64,000 bases of DNA from Prorocentrum cordatum (taxonomy: Eukaryota; Sar; Dinophyceae; Prorocentrales; Prorocentraceae). The stretch covers positions 885,347 to 949,346 of the forward strand of contig CAUYUJ010004558.1 in assembly GCA_963575745.1 (NCBI GenBank). The letters are read 5' to 3'. Positions within the stretch are counted from its first letter, which is position 1, and every line of letters starts with the position of its first letter. A model generated the notes under the pieces. It saw only the letters and a list, made by a program, of their open reading frames with translations. It ran no database searches and had not been told where the DNA came from. The position numbers and the translations under genes were made by a program. Of the stretch, positions 42,424 through 51,954 are shown piece by piece.

Positions 42424-44320
42424 GGGTCTTCACAGGCTCCAACACCTCTGCTGACCAGCCCCTCAAGGCTTTCTACGCGGCCAAGAACGCCCACAAGCTC
42501 GACGACACGATCGGTTTTCCCCAAGCGTTTATACGACTCGCCCGCATGGAAAGAGTAGACAGGGAAATGATCGGCCTCACCCCCGCAGGCCACTACCACG
42601 CAGCGCACGGTAGCTACCCCTTCGACCACGGTGATAACACCATGCTCCCCACCTACAAGAGGTAGCTCCTCCAGAAAGGCCGAGCCATCTTCGCCACGCA
42701 CGAGGCCGCCGTCGAGCTGGGCGGGAAGTCAGCACTCACCCTACCATTTGGGGTGATCGACGAGGTTGGGCAGACGAACGAAGGGAGCGCAGCCATGTTC
42801 CTTGTGCACATCATCCGCAGCGGAGGGCACCTCGTCGTCGTAGGTAGCCCCCAGCAGCTCCCTCCCACCGTCATGTCCAAGAAGGCCGCGGACATGGGCA
42901 TGGCCTTCTCGATCTCCCAGTGGCTCCACGACTCCCTCGGGGAGCAGCAAGGAGAGGTCATCACCCTTACGCCCTCCTACCGCATGCACCCCTTCCTCGC
43001 GTTCTTCCCCTCAGTGGCCAATTACAACAAGGCCCTCGTCGGTGGTCTCCTCGACCCCCTGAAGGACCGCGCCCCTGGTGCCCTCTCTGCCTTGGGCCTC
43101 CGTCTGCGATATAAGGCCGAGCGGCGCCAGTCCTTGGCCCAGCTCCTCAAGGTCCGCGCCCATGACCTCCTGCTAGAGTGCCTCGAGCTCCACCCCGACC
43201 CCAGTAGGATCTCCAGAGGCGACGCCCATCGCACCCCTCTGGCGCACAACAGATCGCACGAGCCCACCACCACCCTTGCCGAAGGGTACGCTACAATTCC
43301 CGAGGCCGCCCTGGCAATCGACCTGGCCCGAACCCTTCTCCCCGCCCTGGAGAGCGGGCTCACCGCCAAGGTCATCGTTCCTCGCAGGCTGCAGAAGGGG
43401 CCCCACGGAGACGGGTGGGCTCCCAACCCGAAGCCACGCAGACAGCCACGCGCGACGACGAGGCCCCCCGAGACCCAGACCTCGCAGGCGACACCCCCAC
43501 CCCCACCCCCCCCCCCCCCGCCCACCCCCCCACCCCCCCACACCACCACCACCCCACGCCACGCGCCGCGCGCCCTCGGCAGGCCCCCCCCCCCGCCCGT
43601 CAGCGCCGCGACGCTACAGACTACACCCGTCGCCCCCCCAGCCCTCGACAGAGCCGCTCGCCGGCGCCTTCCGTCGCAGCCCCAGTGCAGACGCCCACCT
43701 ACGCCGAGCCCGCCCTGGGGGCCAACGACCCCGACTCCGCGCCTGACCGCCGCGGCGCCAATCAGGTCTTCAAGGCGGAGCCTATATTCGAAAACGGCAT
43801 CGCGGCATCGACCTCTCCTCGACGGGCTCCGCCAGATTGCCCACAAGCACCTCAAGTCAGGACGCCTCACTCTCTCCGCTGTTGACTCCAGCCAAGGAGG
43901 CGAGTCCCACCTGGTGATTTGCCTCACCACCCGCGCCAACTCCAACCACGCGTGGAGCTTCGTCGACAACTCCAACAGAGTGGACGCCGGACTGACGCGG
44001 GCCATGCGTGGACCTGTCATTAGCAGAGATGGACGCATGATGGCCTCCATGAAGGACTCCCAGCTGAGGCTGCTCTCCAACCACGGGCGCCTCGCAGGCC
44101 TGTGGATCCGTTTCTACCACAACCAGAACCTCAGCCACCGCGACAAGCTGGCGGTGGACCCCTCCTTCGACCCCATCAATGACCTCGGCCCATGGGCCCC
44201 CGAGGGCCCAGACCCCATGGCCGCCACCCAGGCGGGCGAAGACAGAGTCAAGATCGACCAGGCCATCGCTAGGAAGCGGGACCAATACGGCAAGAGCTCC
44301 AACGCGCGCAACTGCCCCCC
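42424..44320 (+). CDS. UPF1-like superfamily 1 helicase core (motifs Ia-VI)
   Basis: SF1B helicases of this type unwind RNA or DNA 5' to 3' using ATP. Frame 0 shows motif Ia as VFTGSNTSADQ (42427), a TAG at 42663, motif II as PFGVIDEVGQTNE (42750; family DEAxQ), motif III as VVVGSPQQLPPTV (42836; Asp of GDxxQLPP replaced by Ser), and motif IV region as TPSYRMHPFLAFFPSV (42970; family QYRMHP). Motif V is VDSSQGGESHLVICL (43883; family VDxFQGxE) and motif VI is NRVDAGLTRAMRG (43975; family NVALTRAK). ATP-binding residues and the motif VI Arg are kept. The order and spacing are right except for a long Pro-rich insertion between IV and V. UPF1, SETX/Sen1, AQR and ZNFX1 are all possible relatives, and I cannot choose between them. 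Confidence 0.8.
43440..43790 (+). other. Proline-rich / poly-C insertion inside the helicase core
   Basis: Between KVIVPRRLQK and LLDGLRQIAHKHLK lie about 350 bases with C runs up to 12. They are translated as Pro/Thr/His/Arg-rich low complexity. UPF1-like helicases have no such insertion between motifs IV and V. Both flanks are in frame 0, so it may be a low-complexity insert or an intron with non-canonical ends (dinoflagellates use GC and GA donors). CAG sites at about 43763 and 43848 are possible acceptors. Confidence 0.6.
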
Positions 44321-44334
44321 CCCCCCCCCCCCTC

Positions 44335-44619
44335 GACAAAGGCTATTCCCGGGAAGCTCTCGACCACCAGCTCGACCGAGCCCTGGGCGACCTCCCATCC
44401 AGCCCCGCGTTGTCCGTTGTTCTGTTTCTGGCCCCATGACTCCACCCCCGCAAGTTCAACGCCGAGAACGCCCCCAGCGACCCCGCGCAGTTCGACCGGA
44501 AGCCGCGGAGTCACCCGGGGTACCTCTTCGACGTCGCGCTCGGGATGGACGCGGGAAACTCGGTGTACAACATGACGTGCGCCACCATCGTCTGGGCGCT
44601 CGGCCTTGGCACTCCTTAG
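44335..44619 (+). CDS. Helicase locus: segment after the core
   Basis: After a 16-base C run at 44316-44331 the coding signal moves to frame 1. It reads LDKGYSREALDHQLDRALGD, LSVVLFLAP, a TGA at 44437, PRKFNAENAPSDPAQFDRKP, HPGYLFDVALGMDAGNSVYN and MTCATIVWALGLGTP, then TAG at 44617. No domain is recognised. The TGA may mark decay, since sense residues continue in the same frame on both sides. Confidence 0.5.
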
Positions 44620-44682
44620 GGGGCGCCGACGACCTCCCCCCTCGACCCCAGGCCCAGGGAAGACCCCCCCCCCCAACATGCA

Positions 44683-45537
44683 CATCAAGGGCCGTTGCAC
44701 CCCAGCCGATCTTCCGCACCAGGTCCCCAAGGCGTGGTCTCGCGGGACCGGGAACTGCATCCGCCACCTCGTCCACCCCGGTGCCTCTGCTCGAGGGGCA
44801 TGCCCTCCCCACGAATCACCAGGCGGCCCTGCTGGACCCCAACGGCTTCCCCATGACATCGGAGAAGACGCGACGCGCGCACGCGCGCTCTTTGTCATGA
44901 TGCTCGCGAAGCGAGAGCCCCGCCCCCTCCGCTGGCCCTTCCCCGACCCCGCTGCCTCCGGTGACTTCCTGAAGGCCATCCTCGGCATCTGCTACCCCGG
45001 CAGAACGACCACGCCCACTTTCGGGCCAACTTCGCCGAAACGCGGGGGCTCTCCCTTAACGACCTGCGCCGGCTACACGGCCGGTTCGAGGCCCTCATCG
45101 CCCTCGCCGGCAGGCCCGCCCTGGTTGCCAACCACCACCCCGCCGCGCAGGCCGCCAACAGTCCCACCACCTACGCAGCCATGGAGCGGCACCCGTTCAA
45201 GCTGAAGGCACCGACGCTGGTCCTCGAGAAGATCGCCAAGCCCGCCGCCCTGGACACCCTGGCGGACACCCAGTGCAGCACCTGCGCCCTCCACCAGGAC
45301 CTCGCTGGTAGCGAGAAGGGGCTGGGCTCCCAGACAGGAGGCGCCAGCCTTGCCTTCCTCGGGGGCGGCTTCGCCTTCGCCACGGCCCCCACCTGCCAGG
45401 CGGCTCGGTTTCGCTGCGACCACCGCTACAACGCCAACCTCAAATCCACGGACGGCACCTGTCTGAGCGACACCACACGCGCGTACCTTGCCCAGAACCG
45501 CCACCAGGCACACGCCAACGGGCTGGACTGCAAGTGG
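44683..45537 (+). CDS. Helicase locus: region ending in a Cys/His-rich segment
   Basis: Pieces in three frames join smoothly: LEGHALPTNHQAALLDPNGF (frame 0), ARALFVMMLAKREPRPLRWP and DFLKAILGICYPG (frame 2), then NDHAHFRANFAETRGLSLND and ERHPFKLKAPTLVLEKIAKP (frame 1). The last piece has CSTCALH near 45273, then CQAARFRCDHRYN near 45395 and a further Cys at TDGTCLSD. That spacing could bind zinc, but it matches no finger class I know. The frame changes near 44880 and 45000 are one-base events. The segment ends at KW, exactly at a GT donor (45538). Confidence 0.5.
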
Positions 45538-45889
45538 GTACGTGGCCCATGCTGGACAGCAGGAATGGGGCAGCAAGGCATCCCTGTCCCCCCGGAACCT
45601 CCCTCCCCGACAGGGCCCAGGCCCTCCAGTGTGCCAAAGACCCCGCCCAGCCCCCCCCCCCACCCACCCCACCCCACACCAACCCCCAGTAGGACCGCCC
45701 GCATACGCCCCACACACCCAATTCTGCATTTTCACCCACCCAGTACACCGCTTCGTGGCCCCATAAAGGAGCTCCACCGAAGCCCCCAGTGGGACCGTCC
45801 GCATGCGTCCCGACAACCTAAATTTGCAATTTTCCTTTACCCAGCACAGCGTTTCGTGGCCCCCTAAGGAGCTCCACCGAAGCCCCCAG
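45538..45889 (+). other. Predicted GT-AG intron (352 bp, phase 0) carrying repeat F
   Basis: The donor is GTACGT at 45538 after codons for DCKW. The acceptor is CAG at 45887-45889. The upstream frame (1) and downstream frame (2) both place a codon boundary at the junction, so splicing keeps the reading frame. The inside is non-coding: C tracts plus two repeat F units in reverse orientation (45745-45889). Confidence 0.7.
45745..45889 (-). repeat. Repeat F, two units inside the predicted intron
   Basis: CTTCGTGGCCCCATAAAGGA, GCTCCACCGAAGCCCCCAGT and CCGTCCGCATGCGTCCC are the reverse complement of the repeat F cores at 15925-19350. The second unit runs to the predicted acceptor AG. Confidence 0.8.
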
Positions 45890-46920
45890 ATGGGACTGCC
45901 CTTTCTCGAGCGCACTCCCAGGGGAGTTGCCGCGCCGCCGCCGTCTCCGCTTCGCGACCTCGGGGACTACCTGCTCGAGGCCGTGGAACTACACGGCCCC
46001 ACGACCGCCAACATCACCACCCCCCCTGTCCGGCTGGAGGACGACAGGTCCGGCGCCCAAGTCAAGGACACAGGGCGCTACACTGCGAAGTGCGACGGCT
46101 GCCCCCCCGAGACCCCGCCCCTCTTCTGGGACGTAGGCCCCCTCGCCCTGGGCTGCTTCATCTGGGAAGCCGCCCGAGAGACACGCGATGTCATCCTGGG
46201 ATGCCCCCCTCCCTGGGAGGAGCGGACAGCGGCCTGGTTCATCCGCCAATGGAATGCCACCTGGCTCTGCCGCCGCTGCCTCGCTCACGCCTGGGATGAG
46301 CGCCACAACAAAAACAACGCACATTTCGATCGCGACACCAGTCTCACCCAGCCACCCCAGTCGCCCCACCACCACCCCGCCCACGCTGCGCCGCCCGAGC
46401 CCTCCCTGGCCAGCGCCCTGGAGCCCAACCGCGCAGCCCCAGGGTCAAAGCAGAAATACCAGATGTCTAGACCCATCGAGGCAACGCTAGTGGAGCAGGT
46501 TCGGGGCCTCGACCCAGCCATGGACGACCTCTGGAGGGACTTCGTGAAAGAGCACGGCAGGGATATCCGCGGCGTTAATTCTCAGGACACTTGCAGAGCA
46601 CAACAGCTCACCCCTTTCCTGAAGCAGGTCTACGGCGACGCGGTTCCCAAGGACTACTGCCCTGCCGAGTTCACTTGGAACGGCAAGAGGCTAGCTGCCG
46701 CGCGCATCGCGGCACTCCTCTGCGTCAACTCCCAGGACAGACAGTTGCGTCACTTCTGGATCGAGCGCACCAGCGCTACTGCCCCAGAGCGCGGGGGCCC
46801 CCCACTTCGCCACCCGCTGGAGACGCCCCTCGCTTTCCTCAGCCAGGTGGATCCCGATTTGCTTTCCGCGGGGTCCCTCCGGGAATTGGCCAAGGATTAC
46901 CCCCTGCGGCAAACTGGGCG
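45890..46920 (+). CDS. Helicase locus: Cys-rich putative zinc-binding exon and following helical region
   Basis: Frame 2 is open from MGLPFLERTP. It reads LGDYLLEAVELHGPTTANIT, then a Cys pattern: CDGCPPETPP, GCFIWEAARETRDVILGC and WFIRQWNATWLCRRCLAHAW (46255-46300). That is C-x2-C, two single Cys, then C-x2-C-x2-H, which is plausible for zinc binding. A His/Pro/Ala linker follows, then RPIEATLVEQVRGLDPAMDD, TPFLKQVYGDAVPKDYCPAE, GKRLAAARIAALLCVNSQDR and QVDPDLLSAGSLRELAKDYP. The last part looks helical. No family is recognised. This is the longest uninterrupted coding-like stretch in the locus after the helicase core. Confidence 0.6.
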
Positions 46921-47815
46921 TCGCCCCAGCCGGCGAGTCCAGCACCGCGGATGGCTGGCTTCGTTTCGCCAGCCGTTCCCCTCCAGCCGAGGCCCGCCTG
47001 CCAGCCGGCGGCCTCAGCGACTCGCCCGGCTGGCCCCCGGCGAGCCTCACTTCCAGGGCGCGCCTGCCGCGGGGCCGCCCGCCCCCAGAGCACAGCTCGG
47101 CCTCGCTGAGAGACCGCAGCACAGGCTCCGACCCCTCCGCAAGCCCCGCCGACAGCGCGCAGCCCCGGGCCTCAGGGCCCCCTGTCCGCAGAGTCCGCGC
47201 AACATTGAGCACCCCTGCAGGCGGTAGCCCCGCCCTGGCGGAACCCACCGAGCCCGCCTCAGATACTTCTCCCGCCGAGGTACCCGAGGACGCACCCGCC
47301 CCCGACAGCGCCGCGCCGCCGGCCAGAACATCGGCGGTCGTCGAGCTCCGCCCGACCCCCACCTCCGCCCCAGCTCGACCGGTCGGAGATGCCGCTCCAC
47401 GCCCCCCAGCAGACACTCAGGCCGACAGCCCAGCCTCCCCAACCGCCGCGTCCAGCGTGGCCGACCCCCTCCACATCGGAGGCGATGGGGCCGCCGACGC
47501 CCCCTCCAGCAGCAGAGCCCCATCTCCCGCGCCCGGCGCTCCCCCCCGGGGGTACCGCCGCCAGGGCGAGACCGCCGCACGCGACGCGGACAACCGTAGA
47601 GGCCCTTGGAATAACTACCGCACTGGGAGAGCCCACGGCTCCGACCGCGAGGCCTACAGCCGCGAGAGAGGGGCTGGACAGATTGGAGAGGCAGGAACAA
47701 CACTACTTACCGCGGGGCATCACGGAGCCCCGCCCGCACCAAGCGGCCGCGCACCGAAGGCCGGACTGCTTCAGGGCCCAGCACCGCCCTCCCGAGCGGC
47801 CTGACTGACCTGGAC
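46921..47815 (+). CDS. Helicase locus: Pro/Ala/Ser-rich linker region
   Basis: The best frame is 0, which reads SLRDRSTGSDPSASPADSAQ, LSTPAGGSPALAEPTEPASD, SVADPLHIGGDGAADAPSSS and GYRRQGETAARDADNRRGPW, then NNYRTGRAHGSDREAYSRER. Composition is that of a disordered linker with an Arg/Gly/Tyr-rich patch that might contact RNA. Near 47650 a neighbouring frame (LDRLERQEQHYLPRG) is also plausible. Assignment is by composition only. Confidence 0.4.
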
Positions 47816-48215
47816 ACTGGCTGCCAGACATTGGCTGGTACATGTACAAGGCCCCCCTGAACGAGGTCGACCTTTCCCCCATCGGCGACGAGAGCCATGC
47901 TTTCGCGGCGAAGCGCCTCCAGAGAAAGCTCGGGGAGCATTTCAGCGGCATCTAGCACCAGCAGCGCTACCAGCACCCCCCCAGGAACAGCCCCGCCTGC
48001 GCAGACCCCTCCGGGCAGGACCCTGGGCCCCGCGAAGATTTCCTCCGGGCGTGGCGCCGCCGCGACCACGGCCCGCCGGCGATGGACAGAGCCTTCCATT
48101 CACGGTCACGGGCCAATTGGGCTGCCATCCGCGAGAAGTTCGCCAATCGGGGGAGAGGAAAGGGCGCCCCACGCAAGGGCAAGGCCCCCTCCGCTTGGGT
48201 CGGGATCCCACCACC
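47816..48215 (+). CDS. Helicase locus: C-terminal segment
   Basis: Frame 1 reads WLPDIGWYMYKAPLNEVDLS, GDESHAFAAKRLQRKLGEHF, stop at 47953, then REDFLRAWRRRDHGPPAMDR, AFHSRSRANWAAIREKFANR and GRGKGAPRKGKAPSAW before the CA tract. The basic end with RGRGKGAPRKGK resembles a nucleic-acid-binding tail. No stop is found before the (CA)n array, so the true 3' end is not visible. Confidence 0.4.
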
Positions 48216-48216
48216 G

Positions 48217-48456
<240 letters not shown>

Positions 48457-48479
48457 GCGTCTGTCCTCTCTGCCCATAT

Positions 48480-50200
48480 TCTGCTTACTAGACCGATTAA
48501 CAATCGGCGACGCTGGACGCCAACCCCAGGACGCGCGCTCCGGCCGCCACACCCCCGCTGGCGATCTGGGGGCCGGGGCGCCGCAGCCGCAGCCCCCGCC
48601 CCCACCCTCTTTCCCGCGCTTCCGGGTTCGGGTGCCCGCGTCTCTCGCCGCTCCCACTCACGGCTGGGAGCCACAGCGCTGCTGCTCTGGCACGGACCCC
48701 CGCCCGGTGCGCGGCTCACTCCCCGGCCGCCCCCCCGGCCGCCCCCCCGCGGGCCCCCTCGGCGCCCCCCGCGGGGCCCTCGCTCCTCACACGCCGCTAC
48801 CCCAATACACGCGACCGTCAGTCGCGGCGCCCACCTGCGCCTCCGCCGCCTCGGCCACTCCATACCAGCACCTGCGACCGTTAGTCGCCTCTCCGCGCCC
48901 CGTCCCTCGCGGCTGTCGCCGCCCCCCCCTGTTTGCTGCACGTTCCCCGTGTTTCTCGCAAAGACTTGCGACCGTTAGTCGCCTCTGCATCCGCCGCCGC
49001 CGCGGCCCCCGCACCCCCCTCGCGGGCGCCGGCGCTCCTGCCAGCCCCCTGCGCCCAAACGCCCCGCCCTCGGGCTCTGCCCCCCCTGCCTGCTGGGCCC
49101 TTCGCCCGACCTTCCCGCGGCCCCCCCGGGGGCCGCCCTGGCCTCGCGCCCATTACCGCCTGGCGCGCGCTTCAGCTGGGGCTGTCGGATCGCGCCTTGC
49201 CTCCCAGTGAGCCACTGTCATTGGTTTAGCTTGTGGCTCTTCGCCCCACGGCGCCGGGCCACCACCCTTGCCCCTCGCCAGCGCGGGCTGATCGGGATCC
49301 CCATCGGCGATCTGCCCCCGCCTCCGCTTCCAGGGCCCCAGATGCGTCAGAGGCGCTTCGCTGCCGTGGCCTGCTTCCCCACGGCGCCCCGCCCAGCGGC
49401 CTTTGCTCCGCACAAAGGCGCCGCCTGGGCTCCTCTCCTGCCGCACGGTCGGCGCGGACCGCCCCTTTCGGATGTCCGCCCGCCCTCCGCTGCCCCCCAA
49501 CCTGGGCTTCTCCGCCCCCATGCGGCTCCTGGCCTGCGGCAATCCCTCAGCGGCCTGGAGCAGGCCGACCTGTCGGTCGCCCCCCAACGCGCGGGTTGTC
49601 TCCCCGACGGTCCCCAAGCGGGATCCAGCACGCTTGCGGCCGGGCGCTTCCATGGCGCGCTCCGGTGCCTTCGGTCGCACGGTTCGTTTCCTCCTTGGTG
49701 CGCGGGCGCCCGCCCGCAACCCCCGCGTTGCAGCACGCGGTCTCGACACCAGTCCCCGACGGTGTCTGGCGATCCGGACTCTGGTTTTTTGAGCGCCTGC
49801 ACGTGGGTTGGTCGACGCCTAGCGGCGCGTGTGACTCGACCGCCTCCTTGCGACGGAGCGACCGCTGGTCCTGTCGCCTGCTCCTCGTGGTGCGTCTACG
49901 AGCCGGCGGCCCCTGTCTTCCAGCACGCTCGCGGTGTCGCTCAACCAGAAATCCCCGCCATTTTGGCGTTGCACCCCGCCTGGCGGCTCCCCCCCAGTCG
50001 ACGGCGCCCTCTTCTGACCGGCAGCGAGGCCCGCCTCCTGCTAGTTCCTCCCTCCGCTGTCCTCTCGTGGCCTCCCTCCCCCCTCCTGGTGCGCAATTCG
50101 CTCGTAGCCGGCTTGCTGCAAACTTTGACGGCGTCCGGCGTCTCCCGGCGCGCTTGCGACCAAAAAGTAGCCCCGCCAGCACATCCAGAAACAATGCCCA
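48480..50200. other. GC-rich spacer, no gene recognised
   Basis: Pro/Arg/Ala/Ser-rich frames are open in several frames (up to 437 codons, plus). None has a motif. A 15-mer hairpin occurs three times at 48811-48982. The part 49200-50200 is less skewed and could be an old coding region. Confidence 0.4.
48811..48982. repeat. Three copies of hairpin GCGAC-CGTTA-GTCGC
   Basis: At 48811-48825 (centre CGTCA), 48874-48888 and 48968-48982 (centre CGTTA). Each has a perfect 5-bp inverted repeat and lies beside CCTCTCCGC or CCGCCGC. Confidence 0.75.
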
Positions 50201-50206
50201 GAAGAA

Positions 50207-50520
50207 TTGCCTCGATCAGGGAAGTGGGCAGCACACAGAGGAAGGGTCCCCCAGTCGAGGCCTCTTGGAGCGTCTTGGGGGTCTCTTAGCGGTCCCAGAC
50301 GCCTCTTAGAGCGTCTTGGGTGCCTCGGAGAGTTTCTTGGGGCCTCTTGGGGGTATCTTGGGAGCCTCTTGGAGGCCTCTTGGGCGCCTGTTGGGGCCCC
50401 CTGGGCGCCTCTCAGGGCCCTCTTGAAGCGTTTTTGGGACCCTTGGGAGCGCTTTTGGAGCCCTCTTCGGCTTCTTTGGAGCCATCTTGAAGCTTCGGAT
50501 GGCCATCGGAAGCGAAAAGG
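50207..50520 (+). repeat. Repeat J block 1 (CTTGGGGGCCTC units)
   Basis: Degenerate 12-base units CTCTTGGGGGC or GCGTCTTGGG with longer CATCTTGAAGC variants. On the minus strand they translate as Pro/Arg/Lys-rich RPPRGPK-type repeats, because the unit length is a multiple of three. Confidence 0.8.
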
Positions 50521-50606
50521 CGAGAAAGCCAATTATGCTACCGAGGAACCCCACACACTGTTTTGTATCTCTCTTGTGTTTGTATACCAAACACTTGCGC
50601 ACTCCC

Positions 50607-50775
50607 TTATGGTGTCGAGAAAGTGACACGCCTGCCACGGTTTCCGACCCCGGGGCGGATAGCGCCCCGCCGTGCTCCTCTCAACCCCTCCTCGCACCCC
50701 CTTATGGTCTCGAGAAAGTGGCCCACCTGCCACGCTTTCCGACCCCGGGGCGGATAGCGGGTGGCCCCGGGTCTC
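50607..50775 (+). repeat. Repeat K, two early units
   Basis: CTTATGGTGTCGAGAAAGTG, ACACGCCTGCCACGGTTTCC and CCCCGGGGCGGATAGCGCCC, repeated once from 50699. Same core as the arrays at 51955 and 61985. Confidence 0.8.
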
Positions 50776-50869
50776 CCTGGTCTCCCGAGAAGCAGAAAAC
50801 GGCCAACGACTTCGCGTCGCGTCCCATTGCCCTCAGAAATACATGTTTTAAATCTTGTCCGGCCCCGGG

Positions 50870-51105
50870 GCTCTGAACTTCTCCGCACCCCTCTCAACTC
50901 CTCCGCACTCCTCTCAACTCCTCCGCGCTCCTCTCAACTCCTCCTCCTCCCCCTCCTCATCCTCATCTTCCTCCTCATCCTCCTCCTCCTCCTCCTCCTC
51001 CTCCTCCTCCTCCTCCTCCTCCTCCTCCTCCTCCTCCTCCTCCCAACTCCTCCGCACTCCTCTTAACTCCTCCTCTCAACTCCTCCGCATTCGCATTCCT
51101 CAGGA
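50870..51105 (+). repeat. CTCAACTCCTCCGCACTC repeats and (CTC)n
   Basis: 17-18-base units TCTCAACTCCTCCGCACTCC surround a (CTC)n tract (50938-51045). Confidence 0.9.
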
Positions 51106-51254
51106 AGGGAGGGGAAGGAATGGAGGGAGGGGGAGGAGCGGCGGGAGAGAACGGGGGAGGTCAAATATTGGAGGTTTTCCGGACCCCCATGAGGAACCAT
51201 GGGGCGGAGGGGGGGGGGCTGGTGCTTCCCAAGGGCCCTCAAGCACCATCGAAA

Positions 51255-51399
51255 GGCAATGCACGGCACGGCAGTGCAGGGCACGGCAGTGCAACGGGAC
51301 GGCACGGCACGGCAGTGCACGGGAGTGCACGGAAGTGCACAGCACGGCACCATCGAAAGGTATTGTACGGGACGGCTCGGCAGTGCACGGCACCAGGGG

Positions 51400-51400
<1 letters not shown>
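51255..51400 (+). repeat. GGCACGGCAGTGCA repeats
   Basis: Overlapping 10-17-base units of CACGGCAGTGCACGG. The element ACCATCGAAAGGTATTG / GCACCATCGAAAGGCAATG occurs at both ends (51245, 51348). Confidence 0.8.

Positions 51401-51403
<3 letters not shown>

Positions 51404-51475
<72 letters not shown>
51404..51475 (+). repeat. (GTC)24 microsatellite
   Basis: A pure run of about 24 GTC units. Confidence 0.95.
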
Positions 51476-51476
<1 letters not shown>

Positions 51477-51639
51477 GGTACTCCGGCACGTGGCGCACGT
51501 CGAACTCGTCGCTGTACTCGTCTCTGTCCCGGGCGTCCGTGGGAGTTGCTACTGCTGCAGCTGCTGCTGCTGCTGCTGTTGCTGCTGCTCCTCCTCCAAT
51601 TCCTCCTCGCGCGCGTGGCCCCCTGCGGTGGCAGCAGCA

Positions 51640-51715
51640 GCAGGGAGGAGGAGGACGAGGAGGAGAGGGAGGAGGAGGAGGAGGAGGAGGAGGAGGAGGA
51701 GGAGGAGGAAGCGAT
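51640..51715 (+). repeat. (GGA)n microsatellite
   Basis: GGAGGA units after a CAGCAGCAG run. Confidence 0.9.
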
Positions 51716-51837
51716 CGAAGCGTCACGGCCGCCACGCCTGCCACGCTTCCGACGAAAGTGCCACGCATGCTATGCGTGGACGGCTGAAGTAGTGCAGTTC
51801 TATGCTCACCCTTGATGGCCAGAGCAAGAAATTGTTG

Positions 51838-51859
51838 CTTGAGCCAAAACGGCGGCGGT
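51838..51859 (-). other. Possible relic of the dinoflagellate spliced leader
   Basis: The plus strand reads CTTGAGCCAAAACGGCGGCG. The DinoSL leader in reverse begins CTTGAGCCAAAATGGCTACG. About 18 of 22 positions match, including 15 of the 16 that form the leader's 3' part. Such relics mark trans-spliced messages copied back into the genome. The minus-strand sequence after it is open (residues QQFLALAIKGEHRTALLQPS) but unrecognised. A chance match is possible. Confidence 0.3.
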
Positions 51860-51954
51860 GCGGGCGACGATGCGTGTAATGATGACGCTGCTTGGGACGA
51901 CCAGGGCGGATAGCAGGACCACCAGGGCGGATGCCCTGGACGACCAGGGCGGCA

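Larger units (their letters stand above)
41011..48215 (+). pseudogene. Whole locus: UPF1-like SF1 helicase with downstream Cys-rich domains
   Basis: Seven kb of plus-strand sequence has protein-like, non-repetitive frames that continue one another: about 41011-41665 frame 1, 41667-42420 frame 2, 42424-44315 frame 0, 44335-44617 frame 1, 44683-45000 frames 2 and 0, 45000-45537 frame 1, 45890-46920 frame 2, and further pieces to 48215. One break is a convincing GT-AG phase-0 intron (45538-45889). Others are in-frame stops (41266, 42663, 44437, 44617, 47953) or frame changes beside C runs. This may be a decaying gene, or a real multi-exon gene with assembly indels. The (CA)n tract at 48217 ends the coding signal. 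The individual segments are listed separately. Confidence 0.65.

Noticed and set aside
43500-43545. Poly-proline protein domain
   Set aside because: C runs of up to 12 with short breaks inside the helicase core look like low-complexity insertion or intron, not a conserved domain.
49955-49975. Second spliced-leader candidate (CGCCATTTTGGCGTT)
   Set aside because: It matches only CCATTTTGGC. The flanks GTAG and TCAAG are missing, and the segment is a simple palindrome.
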